Assembly (NCBI GenBank): GCA_029891345.1
Contig: CM056994.1
Coordinates: 224,990,991 to 225,054,990 of the forward strand
Length of the DNA: 64,000 nt
Direction of reading: 5' to 3'
Origin: Dryococelus australis
Lineage: Eukaryota; Arthropoda; Insecta; Phasmatodea; Phasmatidae
The translations under genes and the position numbers were made by a program. Numbering within the stretch: position 1 is the stretch's first letter; each line of letters opens with the position of its first letter. This document shows positions 21,691-37,009 of this stretch, piece by piece. The notes beneath the pieces were generated by a model. That model had not been told where the DNA came from, did no database searches, and saw only the letters and a program-made list of their open reading frames with translations.

Positions 21691-24239
21691 CTCCATGTTG
21701 GTCAGGGTTACAGTGACGGGTTGTGGGTTTTCTCCAGATCCCAACAACTGAGATGCGAGGTAAATAGCATTATCACCTGTTCATGCTGGGCTCCTATTTG
21801 ACACCGAACAGTTGTGAAAATGACTTGGAAGTACGTCTGCATTTACCTGACGCTGTGGAGGTGCAGACCTCTGAAAATGATAAGATTACTATATGCAGAC
21901 TTCATGGTCATCCGACACTATGCAGGTGTGAAAACGACTTTGAAGCGAATATTTACGCATTGAGTCCCTTGCCTCATCCTACACTGTAGGGCGACGCAAT
22001 GTTTATTTTCCAAAAGAACTACGACAAAATTGTCGTACATCAGAAACACCTCCATTACGGAAGCAGCACTGGTTAAGCTGTACAAGTCTACAAAACACAC
22101 ACAAGTTCTGGAAAATATTTAATTATATTTGGTACTCAAATAACTACTAAAATTATTATAGCTCATGCAAAATACAAAAATATACTTGAATATATTGAGC
22201 AATTCTACTTTTACATTCCACACTGACGTTAATTGCGTTAATTCTGAATTCACATAAACCAGGTACAAAATAGTAGAAATACTGATTCAAATATTTCACT
22301 CTTACTACTAAAAGTCTCAAAGACACATGCTTTAGATTTTTTGTAATTCTCTATCGCAATTTCCTTTAGAAGTGTAGAAAATGATGATATTTGTATTTTC
22401 TAACACTTCGCTTAAAAGGCTGACATTTAAAATTTACAATTCTGAACAGGACAGCCATATATATATGACATTCAGAAAACCTATCATTGTCACTGCCCAT
22501 TTATGAATACAATTTTTAATACACTATAACAAGAATCTATCGTGACTTTACCTTGGCATTTTGAAGCACATTAAAATTTCTCATAAGATTACTCTGACAA
22601 GCTATCTTTCTGGTGATGCATTTGATTATTTACATTTCCAAAATGAACCAAAATTACAGTCTGCGAAAATACGAAAACCTCTCCAACAGTCCTAATTTTA
22701 CTGTTTTTCATTAAAAATGTTATTACGCATGATATTTATGTTACTTACTTACTTTTTACATGACGTGGCAAAATTGGAAAATGTTCTCACATTTTATAAG
22801 TTATGTTATGAAAATGCTTAAGTGATGTTAACAGCCTTAACTGAATAAATTCTACATTTTAGCAGTTTGTATTTCTGTCCTGGTTTAACATCAAAATCCA
22901 AGTCTACATAAATTACTTCTACACAAGCAATTTAGGACGACAATGTCCATTTCTACTTCCTTGGTCAAAAGGGCCCTACATTATGGATAACATACCATAT
23001 ATCTGAAGTACGATCTCGTCCCCAGCAACCGAAAGTCTCTGCCTATCCTGGCTGCTGCAAAGACTTGTTTACATACTTGGGCATAGGGGTTAAGCCACGA
23101 GAGAGGGTGAAAATTTTACCCTAGCCAATTATAAAATGTTGTAACTTCTAGATGTCTTCGAATTCTCAGAATTGTGTGCTCAAAGCACTATATTTTCATA
23201 TTGAATATACGCAGCGTACCTCCAAAGTGCGCTGCGATACGAGCGCTCCAAAATTGAGCTCATGGCGAACTAAGGCAGGCAGCCAATTTCCAGTCTAGTG
23301 TTAGCCGTCATGATGCTCGCATGTCCATGTCCGAGCTCCGCAGACAAACCTTATGTGGCATCCTGCAATAGTTAATGTTCGTCTATGTCACACTGCTAGT
23401 CCAAATACAAGATAAGACACATTCATTCTTTATTAACAATAAGTCTTTTGAGTGTATATTCTGCTGTAATTCTCGCCATAAAAGATACTGCATTGCGCAC
23501 TTTGGCAGGCCGGCAGGCCAATGGCCGACGTGACGTGGCGGCATCGAAGTTTGGCTGGTCAAGTAGGGATGTGTGGACGTGTTGGTACTTTCCATTGCAA
23601 AATGAGACGTCCTCGTCTCATACGAAGCCCCTGAAAAACCCCATATTCGAAGATAACCCACAGTGAGTAGCCAGGAGTCCATCCAAAATGGCCAGTCTTT
23701 GGTTGACCCCCGACAATTCATCACTCCAAGGATCACCAGCCACAGATTGCTCTCCTCCAACTTCCAACGATCGAAACAATACAGAATCGCATGACACCAC
23801 CTCGCAGCTCCAGGATCCAGCATTCAAGCAACAACAAGCAAGATCCACTCTCGTCCTTCTCACTAGAACCACAATAGAGACGCACAACCAGGGACACGAC
23901 CGCTAACCTTGTTTCCCTGTCCTTAAAAATCATACCTGGACGCCGATGTCAAACCATCATATAATTTATTACAATAGTTAAGCACAAAAAAAAGCCAAAC
24001 TCTCACAGACTAAATGAAGATGAAAATCCTCATGATAAATGTGCATGATCTGAGAGTACTTCGGTGCTGGGGGCCAGCACAAACAAATAAAACTTCACAT
24101 AAAATCTTACATAACTAACAAGATGAAAAACAACACAATATACCTTAACCCTAACAAATGAACCTAACCTTTTGTATAGGGTTGTACAAGATAAAACAAT
24201 CCTTGTGCAAATCAGCAAAACTCAGATTAATTTTACTTT
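21691..24239. other. gene-poor stretch with a GC-richer patch at 23.2-23.9 kb
   Basis: From 22.1 to 23.0 kb the sequence is AT-rich and shows nothing. At 23.38-23.93 kb several mutually overlapping ORFs run on both strands (up to 146 codons on minus), but their translations carry no domain and no codon pattern favours one. It may be part of an interspersed repeat. Confidence 0.4.
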
Positions 24240-24345
24240 CTAAAGATGGGCTTTAGCTATATTCCTAGGATCTTTTACATCCTCAAGCACCATTGCAAGT
24301 GGCATTAGAAATTTTCGAATCACAAATGGACCAATGTATTTAGGA
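24240..24345 (-). pseudogene. possible LTR-retrotransposon integrase C-terminal scrap
   Basis: The minus-strand frame contains KYIGPFVIRKFLMPLAMVLE followed by DVKDPRNIAKAHL. This resembles the chromo-like C-terminus of Ty3/gypsy or BEL integrases (YxGPFxIxK...P...LEDV...KAH). Nothing of the integrase core is found upstream, so it would be a short isolated relic, or a chance resemblance. Confidence 0.3.
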
Positions 24346-24734
24346 GCTGATGCCATGCAGCTGCAGACCTTTGAAAATGCTAACAATGCACTCCCCCCAC
24401 TCATTCCCATCCACCTCTCCCCTTCCTCCGCGAAACCCACGGCGAACACCTGCAGCCCTGACCTTGAATAGGGTAGGTAATAAACGGATACTACCAGGTG
24501 TATTCGCACGGGATGCAGATCTCGTATGTGCACTTGGCTCGGAGGTCGACCCCTTCCTTCCCCCACAATTACATGAAAAAAGTGGTGAAATTAAATTATG
24601 ATCTTCAACGACACTCTAAATCGATATAATAATTAGAAATCGTATGTGGTGGGCCAATACTTTTTAATTTGTATACGTTTTTAAGATATAACGTTTTACT
24701 AAAAATAATTTTTATGAAAACAATTTTTAATACA

Positions 24735-24935
24735 ATAATTGTCATTAATATAATTTCTAGGGATTTTGGAGGGAAGGACATTTAACATTGCATCGAGCCC
24801 TGACTGCCATACCAACAAATATGGTGGACTGCACCAACCAACATTACCGCTGCCCACGTCTACCAATATGGTGAACGGATCCTGGATCCTACTCCTCAAA
24901 TCACGCATCAAAACCGGCATACGTACACTACAAGG
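24735..24935 (+). repeat. dispersed repeat, copy 2
   Basis: This is the plus-orientation partner of 11385-11590 (inverted relative to it, 13 kb apart). The shared words include taatttctaggga, gcatcgagccctgRctg, ggatcctactcct and aaaaccggcata. An ORF starting at 24766 is simply the repeat read through. Confidence 0.65.
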
Positions 24936-26985
24936 TATATTGCATTTTCATTTTAAAATTTTTGTTCAAAATATTGGAATAATGGCGGTGGTTTTATTCC
25001 TATATAAGCTCATTTTAAAAGAAAATTGGTTACTATGGACGAATCGCGCGAGTACAACGAAGGTTGCCACACAATATATTCATAGTCTGATATGCATCCC
25101 AGTTGTGTATAATGCGGTTTGCTTGCGGGAATAGACCACCGTAAATGAAGTAAAATACGATGACAACTCTCGAAACATTATTGTTTGATATCAAGACCTT
25201 CAACGTAAGAGCCGATATTTTGCACAAATAAGGCTTAAAATCTCGTTTTTTTTTAAGGGCCCATACCTCCCTTAATATTCGGTTTAGGTATAACGTGTCA
25301 CATATGTTTTCGTTTTACTTTTTTTTGAAGAATCACCTCCCGAAGTTTGTCGGTATAATTGAGAACCATTCTGTATACAAGCTGCCCTAGACCTATACAT
25401 CGTGCTAGGTGCAAAGAACCAAGTTTACCTATAGTTTACAATACACGTAACATACATTATTATATATATTCATATTTATACTTCTATATCCATAACGAAT
25501 ACAATAATATCCATGTGATTGAAGATCTTAAATACATTCATAAATAGAGAACATATTTAAATGTTGCTTAATTTATTTGTTGATTCCTAATGTGGGTATT
25601 GGGAATATTTAACACATAATTACTGACGTACAGGTCAGGTATGTTGTGTGAATATTATGTAATATAGAAGAAACAGCATTTTGCTGGATATATAATCGCG
25701 AACTGATATGATTGAAAATAGTAATGTGATTGTTAATTACACTCACAGTTCTAATGTATTAATGGAGCAGGAATTTACAAGTAATATATGCCACATACAA
25801 ATTATGTCCATTCCTATCAATCGAAGTATTTATATAACACATCTTTTTCATATTTTAACATATCTGTTTTTAAGGCTGCTGTCCACCATAATAATGTCCT
25901 TGGACGATGCTGTCCTGCATGTGTTTGGGTGTCTCCAAACCCGAGCCTGTAACTATTTGGGATCACTTTATCATTCACACACAGATATTCTTTTATTGCT
26001 GTATCTTAATGTCCTTGCCCTGTGATCACTTTACATTGGCAATGAAATAATCATATTCGATTTTTTTACGTGTAATGTAGTATATTAATATTATTATTCC
26101 ATTAATTAAATTTGATGTAACCACATTATCTGGAATATTTTCATTTATATATGTACTAACATAACAAATATTAGTTATATTTATACATACGGGATTACAA
26201 ATGCTTTGCCAATGAACAAAATAATTTACACATTTATACTTTTATTCGTAACCCTACTTATGACATAATTTTACATTTTGTGAACTGGTCATATTTTATA
26301 TTGTAATATGATTTTTAATTCCATAGGAATGCATATGACTATCAAGTTTGTGCACCATATAGGAGACTATGTGGGAAGTATGTTAAAAGAGCCTAGTATT
26401 TGAATTGTTCTTTATTTGAAATATCCTTTATATCATATTTGTCTGTTAATCCTCAAAATTATTGTCGGCACTAACATAAGCCCATTTAACTCAAAAGTAT
26501 TAGGATTCTGGACAGGGACAGGGAAGCGTGCATGTGGAATTGTACATACGTAGATTAATTATATGAAATTTAAATTCTTTAATGAGATTCTTTGTATATG
26601 ATTATTGCAGACTTTCTATTTGACTTCAGTTGTTTGATACATGAAAGCTTCGTTGCCATTCGTCCTGAGGCGACGATGTATACTTTGTGCAGTTGGCAGG
26701 CCTGGAGAGTCTTTCTACCCATGCGTGTGTGATATCCGCTGGGTAGGACTTCTGACATCGTGTTGCATTTGCAGCCAGCAAATAGCGCTAGAGGTCAGTT
26801 GAGTTTAGCCCCTGCCGCGGTTTAGCATGGGGAAACAGTCCGTTTTTGCGACACACACGTTTCATCCTCGTCGGAATCTTATTGGACTACTTCTGTCGTG
26901 GAGTTATGTGGTGTGTTGTCACTAAGAAGGGAAAGGTTAACAGGTTTTCGGTGTTAGATTTTTGTATTATGGGAGGTGTGTACAC
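24936..26985. other. AT-rich gene-free stretch
   Basis: No domain-bearing frame is visible. The 26.64-26.90 kb part is GC-richer and lies where the 3' LTR of the minus-strand provirus would be expected, but I could not match it to the sequence around 35.3-35.7 kb. Confidence 0.4.
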
Positions 26986-27006
26986 CCCAAATATAATTGT
27001 GCGTTA

Positions 27007-29187
27007 CTACGCACTGCGAAACACGCAGACGCTAATTAGAAGTGCAGTAACCATAAGGATAAAATAAGAGTAATGTGGCAGTGTTATCATTGGTACGAAC
27101 ACATAATTATAATCTCCATGTAATTGATTGATATGAACCAATTTGGAATTTGTGCGCCAATATGTATGCAATAAGTGTATGGTGTTGGATATGTGTATGC
27201 CAGCGTTGATTTGCAGTTGTTCCAGCTGAAAATAAGTATTATGTAGCCACTGAACTGGGATGCCGATATTTACTTGCGATGTGTTATGTGTTTGTGTGTC
27301 GCAAATTAATCTGCTATGTATGAGTTGGCAAGAGATTAAAGGAGTTTGACCAGTGGCAACTGGAGCATTCCGATGGCCCGTGAGGCGGAAGAGGCACAAG
27401 ACACGAAGATTCAAGAGGAGAAAGTGCCGTGCATTGCCTTACTCATCCGAGTAAATATGCGGTGCAAGAGGAAGGAGGGTGTGCCGTGCCGGCCTTCGGG
27501 CCGTGAAAACCTGCTCTGTATGAGTACTTTATTTTGTGTTCATAATTCACAGTGACAAGGAGGCTGCAGTTCGATCGTGCCAATTGAATCAATGTTTAGT
27601 TTTTTAAATTGTAAAATTCAGACAACCATTGTATATTGAAGACGGCACATTTTTAATTAAAAATTACCGCGGAAAAATTTCCGTAATTTTTGTACAGGAG
27701 TCATTGCATGCAATTGACAACATGTGTTCAAATTTGATGGTCGTTGCTGTGCAAAGAATACTTCTTTAAAACATGTGTTCTATTATCTCCGTAACTTCGA
27801 CAAATGGTTGTGACTGAAATTCAAGAGCTATATTTTTCTCAGAGGTGTGTAGCTAACATGTCCTGTTTCGTGATTGAAAAGGTATTATGTGATAGATGTG
27901 CCAATATGAATTTTACTGCAGAGGGATATTTTAGTTTTTATGAGAAATCTGGAAGAGTTTATTTTACATTATGTTAGTGGAAGTTGATAGTACTTGTTGT
28001 GGTTGCTGGCCAGATTGCTCATTTTAATGATGTTGATTCCAACTTTGTGTGTGATTCATTAATATCTTCTAGAAACGTGTCTTCCGGAAGAGGTTTAATT
28101 AAGAAGTGGTTTGTTTTACATTGCGTGATGTGCGTTAATATTTCCTGTTCTTGCAGCAACGCGTTTAGTACAGTATGTGGATGACAATTGAAAGAGTTAG
28201 TTGTTGTGTGAGTGCTAATAATTCTGTGTTAACTGACATTCCTTGTTGGTACAATGACAGTGTGATAATATTGACAGTTGCTGCTATTAAATTTAATCTG
28301 TCACCAATCTGTGACGTGTTTTGGACATTACTTATAATGTCTTTGATCACCTGGTTATTTGTATGCACTGAACTGCGAATGTTATTTACATTCTTAACGA
28401 GGATTTCTTAATTTGAAATTAGATTTTCAAAATGTCGATTTTATAATGTGTTGCACCATGTGAACAAATCACCTACAAATTGGTACGTCTCTACTAGCAC
28501 GGACCCTTCGTTCAGTTTCGGCTTGGAAATCTGTTACAAGATGTGTTGTTGTAAATTGTCAATAGTGTCAATAATTCGTGAAATAATTTTAGTATTATTG
28601 GATAGATATGTTATGTTCAGTTGTCACGTGTGCTGTACCCATGTGTGTGTTATAATAAAAGTTGGTTGTGGCATCTGCAATAGGATGCTATAAATTAGCG
28701 GTACTGATTCTTCATAGATGACGGCATGCATATTTTCATACCAGTAAATTCCCGTGTGCATTCGGAATGTTGGATAGTTCTTGGAATTTTTGGGACAGGT
28801 TTGATGAACACAGAGAAGGATTAGAAAACGGGTAAAAATAAATTCTCATGGTGGTAATCTGAAAACATGACAAGTGAGTGTTATTATTTGATAACAGTTA
28901 TAATTTGCTTTTAAGTGAAATAGTTTTAGCTGAATGTTGCTGTTGTATCTGTTGTGAAATGTGTGTCTCTAATGGTGTGACAGTGGCGACCGTCTCGCCC
29001 TTGTCCTGTGGGGTAGCAGGCTGAGCTGTGGATGTAGTTGTGTTGTTTGTGTGTTGCTGTTTTGTGTCTGGCTATCTTGAGTGTTTTGTACTTTATGAGT
29101 GGTCTTTGATTCATTCTTTACGTGAGCGAGTTTGATGTTACGGGTGTTGATAGTTTCAGTGTAGTTCTTACACCACCTCATTTCCAA
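27007..29187 (-). pseudogene. env: env-like region of the minus-strand provirus
   Basis: Downstream of integrase on minus, broken frames include an ectodomain-like stretch (28165-28690: LNLIAATVNIITLSLY preceded by a helix-rich segment with NNQVIKDIISNVQN). They end in a 135-residue frame with a C-terminal hydrophobic span (YFILMVTALLISVCVF) at 27010-27075, where a membrane anchor is expected. Position and layout point to the baculovirus-F-type envelope of errantiviruses. It would mediate cell entry in an active element; here many stops abolish it. Assignment rests on position and general character more than on motifs. Confidence 0.5.
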
Positions 29188-29219
29188 GATTTAATTTTTT
29201 TTATTTTATCTTTAAAAAT

Positions 29220-30080
29220 GTGATAGGGACCCTTAAACTTAAATGCTAGACCCTTCTTTCGCAAATTACATTTTAACCACACCCAGTCTTCTTTGTAACT
29301 GCTTGGTTGGTTTAAATAATTTGTTAAAATATTTTTGTCATTTGAAGTGCCCTTTTGTTATATTTTCAGCTGCCTTTTCTCTCACTTTTTGTAGTGCCTG
29401 TAACCACTGAGTTGTCTGTATGTCAGACTTGTTGAGAATGACGTGTGACGGTTGTGTCGCGTTAACTCCGTGTATCAGATAAAATGGAGAAAATTCAGTG
29501 GAGGTATTAGCAGTCATGTTGTAGTTAAAACTATATATTCGAGATATTTGTCCCGATTTTGAGTGTCTGACTGTGTACTTAGTGAGCTGTTGTCCAATGA
29601 CCGTTTATTGATTTTGTGATGCTGTAAGCTTGGGGGTTATAAGCAGTGGTGAATAGCTTCTTTACTTTCAACTCTGCAAGGAGTTATGAAATTACTTCAT
29701 TTTGAAAGGATGTGACCTGGTCGGATAGTAATTATTAAGACAGTCAAATCTAAGAATTACAGTTTTAGAGAACTGTGCACATGGTTGAGTATCTACGGGT
29801 TTTGCTGTTGTAGCCATTGCGTATCGGGTAGAACGTTTTTTCTTTGCTAAAATATATTAATTTCTGAGTCTTGTTATTGGTAGTGGTCATTTTGCATCTA
29901 TCGATCATATTGAAAATATTGGAGTGGCGAATGGGTTGTAGTTCTCCTTCAGGTTTACTGTGTGCCCTTTTTGCGCATTTGCATGTTTTCCATGTTTTGA
30001 TGTATTGTTTCACATATTTATCAATTGAATTTCAATTGTATACCTCCAATTGTTTTCCAGATGCCAAAATTCCTCCCCCG
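29220..30080 (-). pseudogene. pol: integrase of the minus-strand provirus
   Basis: The minus strand gives a zinc-binding-like CKCAKRAHSKP segment and FNMID near 29900-29980. Further on come TTAYNPQA-like text near 29640 and SPFYLIHGVNATQPSHVILN near 29440-29510, followed by WLQALQKVREKAAENITK. These are the HHCC zinc site, the core and the TPFxLxxG-type post-core motif of Ty3/gypsy integrases. Stops and frameshifts separate the parts. Confidence 0.7.
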
Positions 30081-30849
30081 ACTAATTAATTGTGATATTC
30101 CATAATAATTTCCAGGTCACTGTGTTTTGGTATCACTGTTAAATGACGCTCCTCTGTTGGTGTGTTTACTTAGTGAAATATTTCCTTGTTTGCTGTTATT
30201 TCGTATCTACTGGCTAAGTGGCGAATAGGTGGGGGGGGGGGGGTTGCAGTAGCGGGTTTCGTAAGGGCTTGTTTGAGTTTTACAATAAATGTGTCCTTAT
30301 TGTATTCACCTTGGAAGGGTGATGTAGCAGAGGGAAGGTACTGTAGTTCGAACAGGAATAGCTGTTTATCTGATTCAGTCAACTCAGTTACATTGGTGAT
30401 TACAGGGGTGAAGTGTGACATATTATTAGTTATATTCATATATATTGAAACACTTGCCATGGGCCTATCACAATGACATATTTTGATTTGTATATTTTCG
30501 TCTGTCACTAGACTGATTTAAATTTGATAGCATTTCGATGCGGCTTGTAATATGGTTTTAATGGGAAGCTTCAATCAGGAGCTTGATTTTTATTTTATTT
30601 AATGCAGCCTTGTTCTAAACATTAAGAGTATCGTTATAGTCTTCCCAGTTTTGGATAATGTGTTTTATAATTGTGTTTTAAAAAATCTTTGTTTTTTTTT
30701 CTATGTTATAGAATATTACCACTGATAATGCTTGAATATTGAGTAATGTGTATTCTGTTCTGTTTACTGTTTTCTGGTATACCTGTTGTGATTCTTTGTT
30801 TCGTATCCATGATACTTAGTTTGCAATGAGATGGTATGCTTGCCTTGAA

Positions 30850-31215
30850 CAATTTTTGTTTCGAATGAAAAATCACTGAGTGTTGTTAAATTTTTTCGAT
30901 GTGGCTGTTGTGCTCTGCCATCGATGTTAAATATTTAAGTGATGCATGGTCTGTTTCAACGACAAATGTGCACCTGTATAGATACTGTCTGATATAGGTA
31001 CAAAATTATTTGAATGCTCAAAGTTCCATTTCTGTTGTGGACCAATTTCTTTCATTCTGTGCAAGTGATTTTGAAGCATACACAATATCAAATCTTTTGC
31101 CTTGTGAATTTTCTTGCAATAAAGCTGCGCCTGTAGCTGTGTTGGATGTATCACATACTAAGATGGTTTTTCTGTCATCTTTAAAAGATTATTATACGGA
31201 ACTGATGTAATGGCT
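30850..31215 (-). pseudogene. pol: RNase H of the minus-strand provirus
   Basis: On minus, NTATGAALLQENSQGKRFDI leads to VYASKSLA, RNWSTTEME and ETDHASLKYL (near 30930-30960). These are the canonical Ty3/gypsy RNase H motifs, here split between two frames. The acidic residues of the ETDH and TEME motifs are kept. It lies between RT and integrase, as expected. Confidence 0.8.
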
Positions 31216-31350
31216 TATTTTAGTTATAGAAAGGCTGATTGTTGTACATCCCATTAAAATATTGTTTTTTTTTTTTGTAATTGTGTTGGTGGTTGTGCGA
31301 TTTGGGAATAATTACTTATAAATTTCCATATGTGAGGCCCATAAATTGTA

Positions 31351-32850
<1,500 letters not shown>

Positions 32851-33498
32851 TCATTGTGTTCAGTGTGTTTTAAGGTAGGTGTATATCAATTTCTGTTGAG
32901 GGAACTATCTGGCTTGTTGACTGTGTGTTTCCTTTGAAAGTTCTTGAATCTTTGCGATATGTTGGTTTGCCAATTATTGTTGGTGTTGGGAAACAATGGA
33001 CATTTTTGAAAGTGGTGCCCCTCATAAAAGTATAATGCACATGTTTTCGCAAATTCTTTGAGTGGCCCATATTTTATTTGTGCGCTTCTGTGTGACTTTT
33101 ATAATTTCCTTTTAGCTCAATTTTCTCTTGTTTACTCTGGCTGCCGCTTCTCTGTAATTTATGTTCAGTCTTATTCTTTGATTCTTGTTTATCCTTATTA
33201 TTTATTTTGATCGTGCTAACTAAGCATTGACAGTGTTATCTTGTGTTTTTTTTCTGTCGCTGTATTTTAGTGGTGTATATTTACTGTATGCAAAATTAAT
33301 TCTGCTTTTGTTTTGTTTTCTGTTGTCTGTCTTTGTATTTTTAGTATTCATGTGTGCTTGGTTGTTAGGATCCTGTGGTGGTATGACTGAATGACAATTT
33401 GTATTTGGTTCACAATACTTACTAGCTGTATGAGTGTAAGTAAGTGGTTTAAGTTCCTCCTTGTTGGGTTTAATAATGCAGGGCAGGCGGGGAATATT

Positions 33499-34320
33499 TT
33501 ACCCTGTATTGGCATTTTTTTTTTGTATTTGTGAAATTTTGTGTACGTGGCATAGTGTAATGTCCATGCATTTGTTGTTGGGTGGGAAGCATGCGTAAGG
33601 TGTCATTGTGGTATAAAATGGGTACAATGGTACTTGAAATATAGGCAGTGGTGGTCTCTGGTGTGTTCTGTAAGAGTTGAACTTCCTTCTCTGTCTATGT
33701 TCTGTTCCTGATTCTACTCCCTTTGTTGAATCTGTCTTTCTTTCATTTTGTTGCGTTCGAGTTGCTTTGATAGTATGTGTTTGAAAAGTAAGTTTATTAA
33801 TTTCTGCTTTAAACTCCTTAATTTCTGTTTCCATATTTGATGTTGAAGGTGACATGCATTTTGATATATTTTGCTTGTAATTAGTAATACCCGACTCCGT
33901 GTGTCGTAAGTTATTTATAATTTCATTTAATGTGGTATTTCTCATAATAATTGATTTTTCTACTATGGACGGTGCTAATGAATTCCAAAGAATGTCTTTT
34001 ATTTCATCGTCAGGCATGTTTGGTTTAACTTTATGTGCCAGGAAAATTATTTCTTTTACATGGACTGTTGGTCATTCATTTGGTTCTCGTATTTTATTAT
34101 GCAGTTGTCTCTTATATTTTGTGATGATTTCTTTAGTTGAAAATATTTTTATTAATTCTTGGGTTACTGTGTTCCATGTGAGAGTGTGTGGTTCAGTTTT
34201 GTTAACGATGTTTTCGTATACATGCTTAGATGGTCCCCTTAGATGTATTTATAATCTTTTTATTTTTATTTCCTCGCTACATTATTTTATTTCTGCTGCA
34301 GTTTGAAACTGTATAAATTA
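33499..34320 (-). pseudogene. gag: gag of the minus-strand provirus
   Basis: A minus-strand capsid-like stretch includes EPNEWPTVHVKEIIFLAHKV (about 34030-34090), then continues from 34017 as MPDDEIKDILWNSLAP and a helical LNEIINNLRHTE region, ending in a basic, Gln/Arg-rich tail. This suits the capsid C-terminal and nucleocapsid region of Ty3/gypsy gag, though no CCHC knuckle is visible. A further 65-codon frame at 34540-34737 may be its N-terminal remnant. Confidence 0.6.
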
Positions 34321-35254
34321 TTCTGATATATCCTTATCCTATGTGACATGAAACCTTACTATATTTACTGGCTGTTTTACTATCATAAAAAATAGTGGGT
34401 GTTGTTTCATTTTTGTGTCACCTTGTGATTCTAATGGATCAGCAATTTGGCCCTTTGATGTATGAAGTTGTTCAGATTCTAAGTGTGCTTCTATGTTTTG
34501 ATAGCTTATATCTGCTGAATTTGCAATGGGTGTTTCGTATTATTCTATGTCAGTATAAAATGGAATGTGATGGATGTTATGTATGTTGACTGTAAACTTT
34601 GTATCTACCTCTAGTATAGGGTCTACCGGTTTGGTGTATATTCTGTATTTGTGTTGTTGTGTAAGTACTTGGATCTTCTTGTATACTGTGTTATCTTTCA
34701 CTTGATATGGGACTCGCTTTTTCTGTGTCCAAGACACTTTTTAATGGGGATTGTTTCCTGTGTGTGTTAACCATTTAATTATGTGCCAGCATGTTTTGTG
34801 GTGTTTGTGCCACAACATTTTAATACTATTCTATTGAAGCAGTCAAGCAGTTTAGGGACAAGGACATGCATTACTCTACTATACCATGATTTGTTAATGC
34901 AGCATTTCTACTGAATAACATTGTTAGTTAAAGCTTAACCATCTGAACAGGGTGGGAGGGTGGGGGTAATTAGTTGGAGGTGTAGCTGACTCACTTACTT
35001 TAGGAGAGGTGGGGCTCTTAAAATTTCTTCACCGTTATGATTTCAATTCGGATAGTTAACAACAAGGATAGAAGGATTGGGATTGGCAGAAGGTGAAGTT
35101 AAAAGAGAAGACTAATGACTTAAGAATTGGCTAGAGCCTTTTACTTGAACCTTGAACTCATTACAACTTATTGACATTATAATAAAGACAGCCAAATTGA
35201 GCGAAGGGAAGATAAGGAAGTTCAGAGCTTAGTTGAGAGAAATAATGATTGAGA

Positions 35255-35697
35255 GGACTCACCAGGTCTTGCACCCTGGATTCGCTGTCCTGGCCGCCGC
35301 TGTCGCGCCTGGAACCTCAGTTGTTCCAGCCGCTGATAAGTTGCCGATTTTATCTTTTCTAGCCCTCGTGACCTAATTCACACTTCTCACCCCACCATAT
35401 GTGTGTGTTGATGTAATTAGATTTGAGTGGTCCCCGTCGTGCACCGAGGGAGGAGTCTGTAAGAAGTTGGTTTTTATTACTGTGGAATTCCTTTAGCTTA
35501 GTCAGACTCACATTTTACATTGTTTTCAGATCATTTCTTCGATGGTTTACGCATTCCACATTGGCCCTGTGTTTTGCTTTAGTGCTTAGTATCCTTGCCT
35601 GTGACCTTGTTCCCAGCTCATTGTTTAGACATATGCACAGCATAACATTTCATAACAGCACACATGAGACCACGAACGTCGCATCGCTGCTTTTATA
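35255..35697 (-). promoter_or_regulatory. candidate 5' LTR end, primer-binding site and TATA box
   Basis: On minus, TATAAAAG (plus 35690-35697) is followed about 425 bases on by ctggtgagtcc (35255-35265). The same ctggtgagt word follows the 5' LTR of the plus-strand provirus at 46604. The arrangement suits U3 promoter - R/U5 - PBS upstream of gag. No second LTR copy was found to confirm it. Confidence 0.3.
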
Positions 35698-35699
35698 AT

Positions 35700-37005
35700 A
35701 ATATATTATCATTTGAAGAAAAATGTTTACTAAAATTGACGTCACTGGGTTATGCGAGTGCTGAAAATTAGGCAATCATTTGGTGGAAACTATCTTTTAA
35801 GCGAACTTATTTTAAGCGAACTACTTGCAAGCAATAATGGACTGTTTGAAAATGTTGTTGTATGACGTCTGAAGACTAAAAATCTGTTAATGTTCATTGA
35901 ACCACCAATAAGGAAACTGAACACAAATTAGATAATTGATATACATCCTAAAGAGAGGCTGGCAATAATGCTCTGCTTTTTTTACATCAGGAGATTCCTT
36001 TACGAGCTTCATGTTTATCTTCAAACTATCCAAGCAAAGTATATCAACGATTTTTATGGGAGTGTGTAAGGCTATCGATGATGTTCTGAGACATTATATA
36101 CAGGTTAGTAAACGACATTATTTATTAGTACACTTTGTTATTAACAGCTTTATTCAGATCTATAATTGTAAAAAAAAACTGTTGCAAAATGATGTACTGT
36201 CATGTATTCAGTTCATGACATCGATCTTGACGTGTTGAAGGGGCCAAGAGTGCACACTGATATTGTGGAATAGGACTGCATTGGGTAACGAAAGAAGATG
36301 CATTACTCGATGCACTGCTGTGCACATGCTCTGTCCGTGTATATAGTTCGATTTCTGCATCAAAGAAAACATTGTTTTCCCTGCGCAACAAGATGCATCT
36401 TTGTTGCTTGTTAAAATTGGGGAGCTTAGAAAAAACAGTATGTTCCCCAAATGTCGTACATTCATCGCGAGGTTGGTTGGCGATACTATCAAAAATATAA
36501 TAAGCCTGAGTTAATCTCGGATCCTCTTTTGTCTGTTTTTTTTTTTTTTTAGTTTAGTGATCGCTTTCTTCGGAGGAGCATATGCTTTTGTTTTTGACGA
36601 ACAACTTTCTTCATTTGTGGGCCCTGGACACTCAACACTCTTACGAGTTGGTTCATCTGTTTCTTGGCTTTGGTTGGTGTTATGTGGTTGATGTGTTGCA
36701 TGCTGAGAACTGTCTTCATTGGAAATCTGTAATTAAATAGAAATTGTGGACTCTGTGACATTAAGACAGGCAGGAAGCGTATTCGAAAACAAGCAGAGCA
36801 TAGCAAAAATTATATTTATTAAATAATTGTTAGCACTTGAGCAATTTAATGATTGGGATCCATTTGAGTTGTACTGAAACCATTGACAATAAATTTACTT
36901 TATTCAGCATTTCGTAACAATTAATATCTTCGTAGTTGTAACTTTATATTACATCTGTTGAATGTAAAATGTGCCCTAATAGATTGTGAATCATTTGTTT
37001 TGTGC
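35700..37005. other. gene-poor stretch upstream of the Harbinger relic
   Basis: No supportable gene. An 85-codon minus frame (36549-36806) has a basic C-terminus and could be a scrap of the Myb/SANT-like partner gene that accompanies PIF/Harbinger nucleases, but nothing in it is diagnostic. Confidence 0.35.
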
Positions 37006-37009
37006 AGAT

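Noticed and set aside
23383..23933. Overlapping 66-146 codon ORFs on both strands
   Set aside because: Frames on both strands are equally open, no domain is visible and it fits a GC-richer repeat patch; no CDS called.
24766..25134. 122-codon plus-strand ORF
   Set aside because: Its first third is the dispersed repeat shared with 11.4 kb and the rest has no domain; the frame is fortuitous.
33899..34306. 135-codon plus-strand ORF with hydrophobic stretches
   Set aside because: It is the antisense shadow of the minus-strand gag capsid region.
36549..36806. Minus ORF as the Myb/SANT partner of the Harbinger element
   Set aside because: It has a basic tail but no recognisable SANT/MADF tryptophan spacing.
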